From: Marivirga harenae
GTDB lineage: Bacteria > Bacteroidota > Bacteroidia > Cytophagales > Cyclobacteriaceae
Reading direction: 5' to 3'
DNA: 64,000 nucleotides
Assembly: GCF_030534335.1 (NCBI RefSeq)
Contig: NZ_CP130565.1
Span: 1,881,501 to 1,945,500 of the forward strand
Positions 62,488 through 64,000 of the stretch are shown here, piece after piece. Within the stretch, counting starts at the first letter, position 1. Every line of letters starts with the position of its first letter. The position numbers were made by a program, and so were the translations under genes. The notes beneath the pieces were generated by a model. That model searched no databases and was not told the origin of the DNA. It saw only the letters and a program-made list of their open reading frames with translations.

Positions 62488-63738
62488 TTACTCTTTAAAT
62501 GCTTTTGCGAGCTCATTTTCTCTGTAATGACCCTCTTTTAGCTTATCTTTTATTGCCTCGAATGCTTTAATTGTACGGTCAACATCTTCCAAACTGTGTG
62601 ATGCAGTTGGTATCAATCTTAGTAAAATAGTGTCTTTTGGCACTACAGGATAGATAACAACGGAACAAAATATGCCGAAATTCTCTCTTAGATCGTAGGC
62701 CAAAGCCGCTGCTTCACCAACGGTCCCATTTAACATTACAGGAGTTACTGGCGACTGAGTTAATCCAATACTAAATCCTTTATCTTTCAAGCCACTTTGC
62801 AACGCATCTACTATCTTCCAGAGATTCTTTTTGTGTTCAGGCTGGTCTCGCAACAATTCTAATCTTTTCAATGCACCTTCAACCATCGGCATTGGCAGTG
62901 ATTTCGCAAAAATCTGCGAACGCATATTATATCTTAGAAATTTAACGATATCTGGATCTCCTCCTACGAAGGCACCAATTGAGGCCATGGATTTAGCAAA
63001 AGTACTGAAGTATAAATCTATTTCTTCCATTACGCCTTGCTGCTCAGCTGTTCCAGCGCCAGTCTCTCCCATAGTTCCAAAACCGTGAGCATCATCACAT
63101 AATAAACGGAAATTATATTTTTCTTTCAAAGCAACTACGGATTTCAAATCACCCATTGCCCCGGTCATTCCAAATACTCCTTCGGTAATAACCAATATTC
63201 CGCCACCGGTTTCTTCTGTTAACTTAGTAGCTCTTTGTAATTGCTTTTCTAAGTTTTCAATATCGTTATGTGGGTATACAAATCTTTTGCCCATGTGTAA
63301 TCGAACACCATCCACTATACATGCATGGCATTCAGCGTCATATACAATGGCATCTTTTCTACCTACTACTGCATCGATAATAGAAAGTACACCTTGGTAA
63401 CCGTAATTTAATAGCATTACGTCTTCCTTTTTAATGAAGTCAGCCAGTTGTCTTTCTAATTCTTCATGCTGTGAAGTATTTCCTGACATCATTCTAGCCC
63501 CCATCGGGTATGCTAGACCCCATTTAGCTGCAGAATCAGCATCTGCTTTCCTGATCTCGGGGTGGTTACCCAAGCCCAAATAATTGTTTAAACTCCAGGT
63601 TAAGACTTCTTTTCCTCTAAACTTCATGTGAGGAGATAATTCTCCTTCCAATTTAGGAAACATAAAATAACCTTCTTCTACATTGGAATGCTTACCCAAA
63701 GGTCCACGATCCACCTTCAATTTCTCAAATAAATCCAC
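62488..63738 (-). CDS. PLP-dependent alpha-oxoamine synthase (serine palmitoyltransferase / cysteate acyltransferase-like)
   Basis: A 416-residue type I PLP enzyme. LTWSLNNYLGLGNHPE and GARMMSGNTSQHEELE are the family's opening. His138 (ECHAC) stacks on PLP, CDDAHGFG (Asp215/216, His218) binds it, and Lys249 in FSTFAKSMAS forms the aldimine. Family members condense an amino acid with an acyl-CoA. In Bacteroidota this type makes 3-ketosphinganine (serine), or a sulfonolipid precursor (cysteate). Which one cannot be told here; glycine acetyltransferase (Kbl) is less likely. It is divergent from the biotin carboxylase gene. Confidence 0.82.
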   Translation of the reverse strand: MDLFEKLKVDRGPLGKHSNVEEGYFMFPKLEGELSPHMKFRGKEVLTWSLNNYLGLGNHPEIRKADADSAAKWGLAYPMGARMMSGNTSQHEELERQLADFIKKEDVMLLNYGYQGVLSIIDAVVGRKDAIVYDAECHACIVDGVRLHMGKRFVYPHNDIENLEKQLQRATKLTEETGGGILVITEGVFGMTGAMGDLKSVVALKEKYNFRLLCDDAHGFGTMGETGAGTAEQQGVMEEIDLYFSTFAKSMASIGAFVGGDPDIVKFLRYNMRSQIFAKSLPMPMVEGALKRLELLRDQPEHKKNLWKIVDALQSGLKDKGFSIGLTQSPVTPVMLNGTVGEAAALAYDLRENFGIFCSVVIYPVVPKDTILLRLIPTASHSLEDVDRTIKAFEAIKDKLKEGHYRENELAKAFKE

Positions 63739-63911
63739 GTTTATCTATTTTATTGTATGAATACTATTTCTAATTAAACCTCAAAGGTAACAAAAAAGCC
63801 GTTACCTAAAAAATTGATTCCCTGCTTTTAAGGCTTATTTTTTAGTAAAAAAGACAATTATTATGTAGCATTGTACTTCAATTTTTATTTGATATTGAAC
63901 GACTAATCAAA

Positions 63912-64000
63912 ATGCCGAATATTAAAAAAATCTTAGTTGCTAACAGAGGTGAAATAGCCCTTAGAGTAATGCGTTCTGCACGAGAACTGGGTATAAAAAC
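63912..64000 (+). CDS. Biotin carboxylase / acyl-CoA carboxylase alpha, N-terminal fragment
   Basis: The frame from ATG 63912 reads MPNIKKILVANRGEIALRVM and then RSARELGIK before the window ends. KILVANRGEIALRV is the conserved N-terminus of biotin carboxylase domains (AccC, propionyl- or pyruvate carboxylase). The rest is outside, so the exact substrate is open. It is a potential target pathway for the BirA ligase in this window. Confidence 0.85.
   Translation, partial: MPNIKKILVANRGEIALRVMRSARELGIK

Overview
The window reads as chromosome of a member of the Bacteroidota, most likely a marine Cytophagales-type (Marivirga-like) bacterium. The evidence is visible AT-richness, TAnnTTTG-type promoter elements, a SusC/SusD pair, DUF4249, DUF5686 and DUF3857 proteins, 7TMR-DISM receptors, a class Ia NrdA/NrdB pair and a short histone H1-like protein. 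This taxonomy is inferred from gene content. I saw no rRNA, tRNA or CRISPR array.

Layout. 0-11.6 kb: the end of a TonB receptor with its DUF4249 lipoprotein, an LpxH-like phosphoesterase, an atypical kinase-like protein, a DUF3857 protein, a HAD nucleotidase with an overlapping ArsR-like regulator, a periplasmic-sensor histidine kinase and small envelope proteins. 11.6-16.5 kb: housekeeping genes ftsH, rsfS, birA and ahcY. 16.5-22.4 kb: surface-glycan genes, namely four glycosyltransferases, a methyltransferase-like protein and a sulfotransferase. 22.4-24.5 kb: a sigma factor and zinc anti-sigma gene ahead of gmk and nadD. 24.6-29.4 kb: a DUF5686 protein and a TPR histidine kinase. 29.7-35 kb: rplU-rpmA and nrdB-nrdA, with DnaA-box-like sites upstream of nrdB and a GC-rich REP-like hairpin between the two nrd genes.

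38.2-52.7 kb is a polysaccharide utilization locus: SusC, SusD, a LamG lipoprotein, two GH144-type (endo-beta-1,2-glucanase-like) proteins, an esterase and a GH3 beta-glucosidase. A beta-1,2-glucan substrate is inferred from these families. Just upstream is an unusual regulator candidate: a 7TMR-DISM membrane receptor whose cytoplasmic tail is the zinc ribbon plus helix-turn-helix half of an IS1595-type transposase. Next comes a sulfatase, esterase, alkaline phosphatase and EEP phosphatase group (52.8-57.6 kb). The window ends with rlmI, an aspartate kinase, fbp, the histone H1-like gene, an alpha-oxoamine synthase (serine palmitoyltransferase-like) and the first codons of a biotin carboxylase.

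The two signals most worth a second look are these. (1) Two GxxExxY (PD-(D/E)XK-like) genes, at 36.3 and 59.2 kb, each sit between imperfect inverted repeats of about 30 bp with a perfect short hairpin just inside every end. This looks like a mobile or MITE-like cassette, and the second copy carries a nonsense codon at position 5. (2) The receptor-transposase-domain fusion beside the susC promoter.
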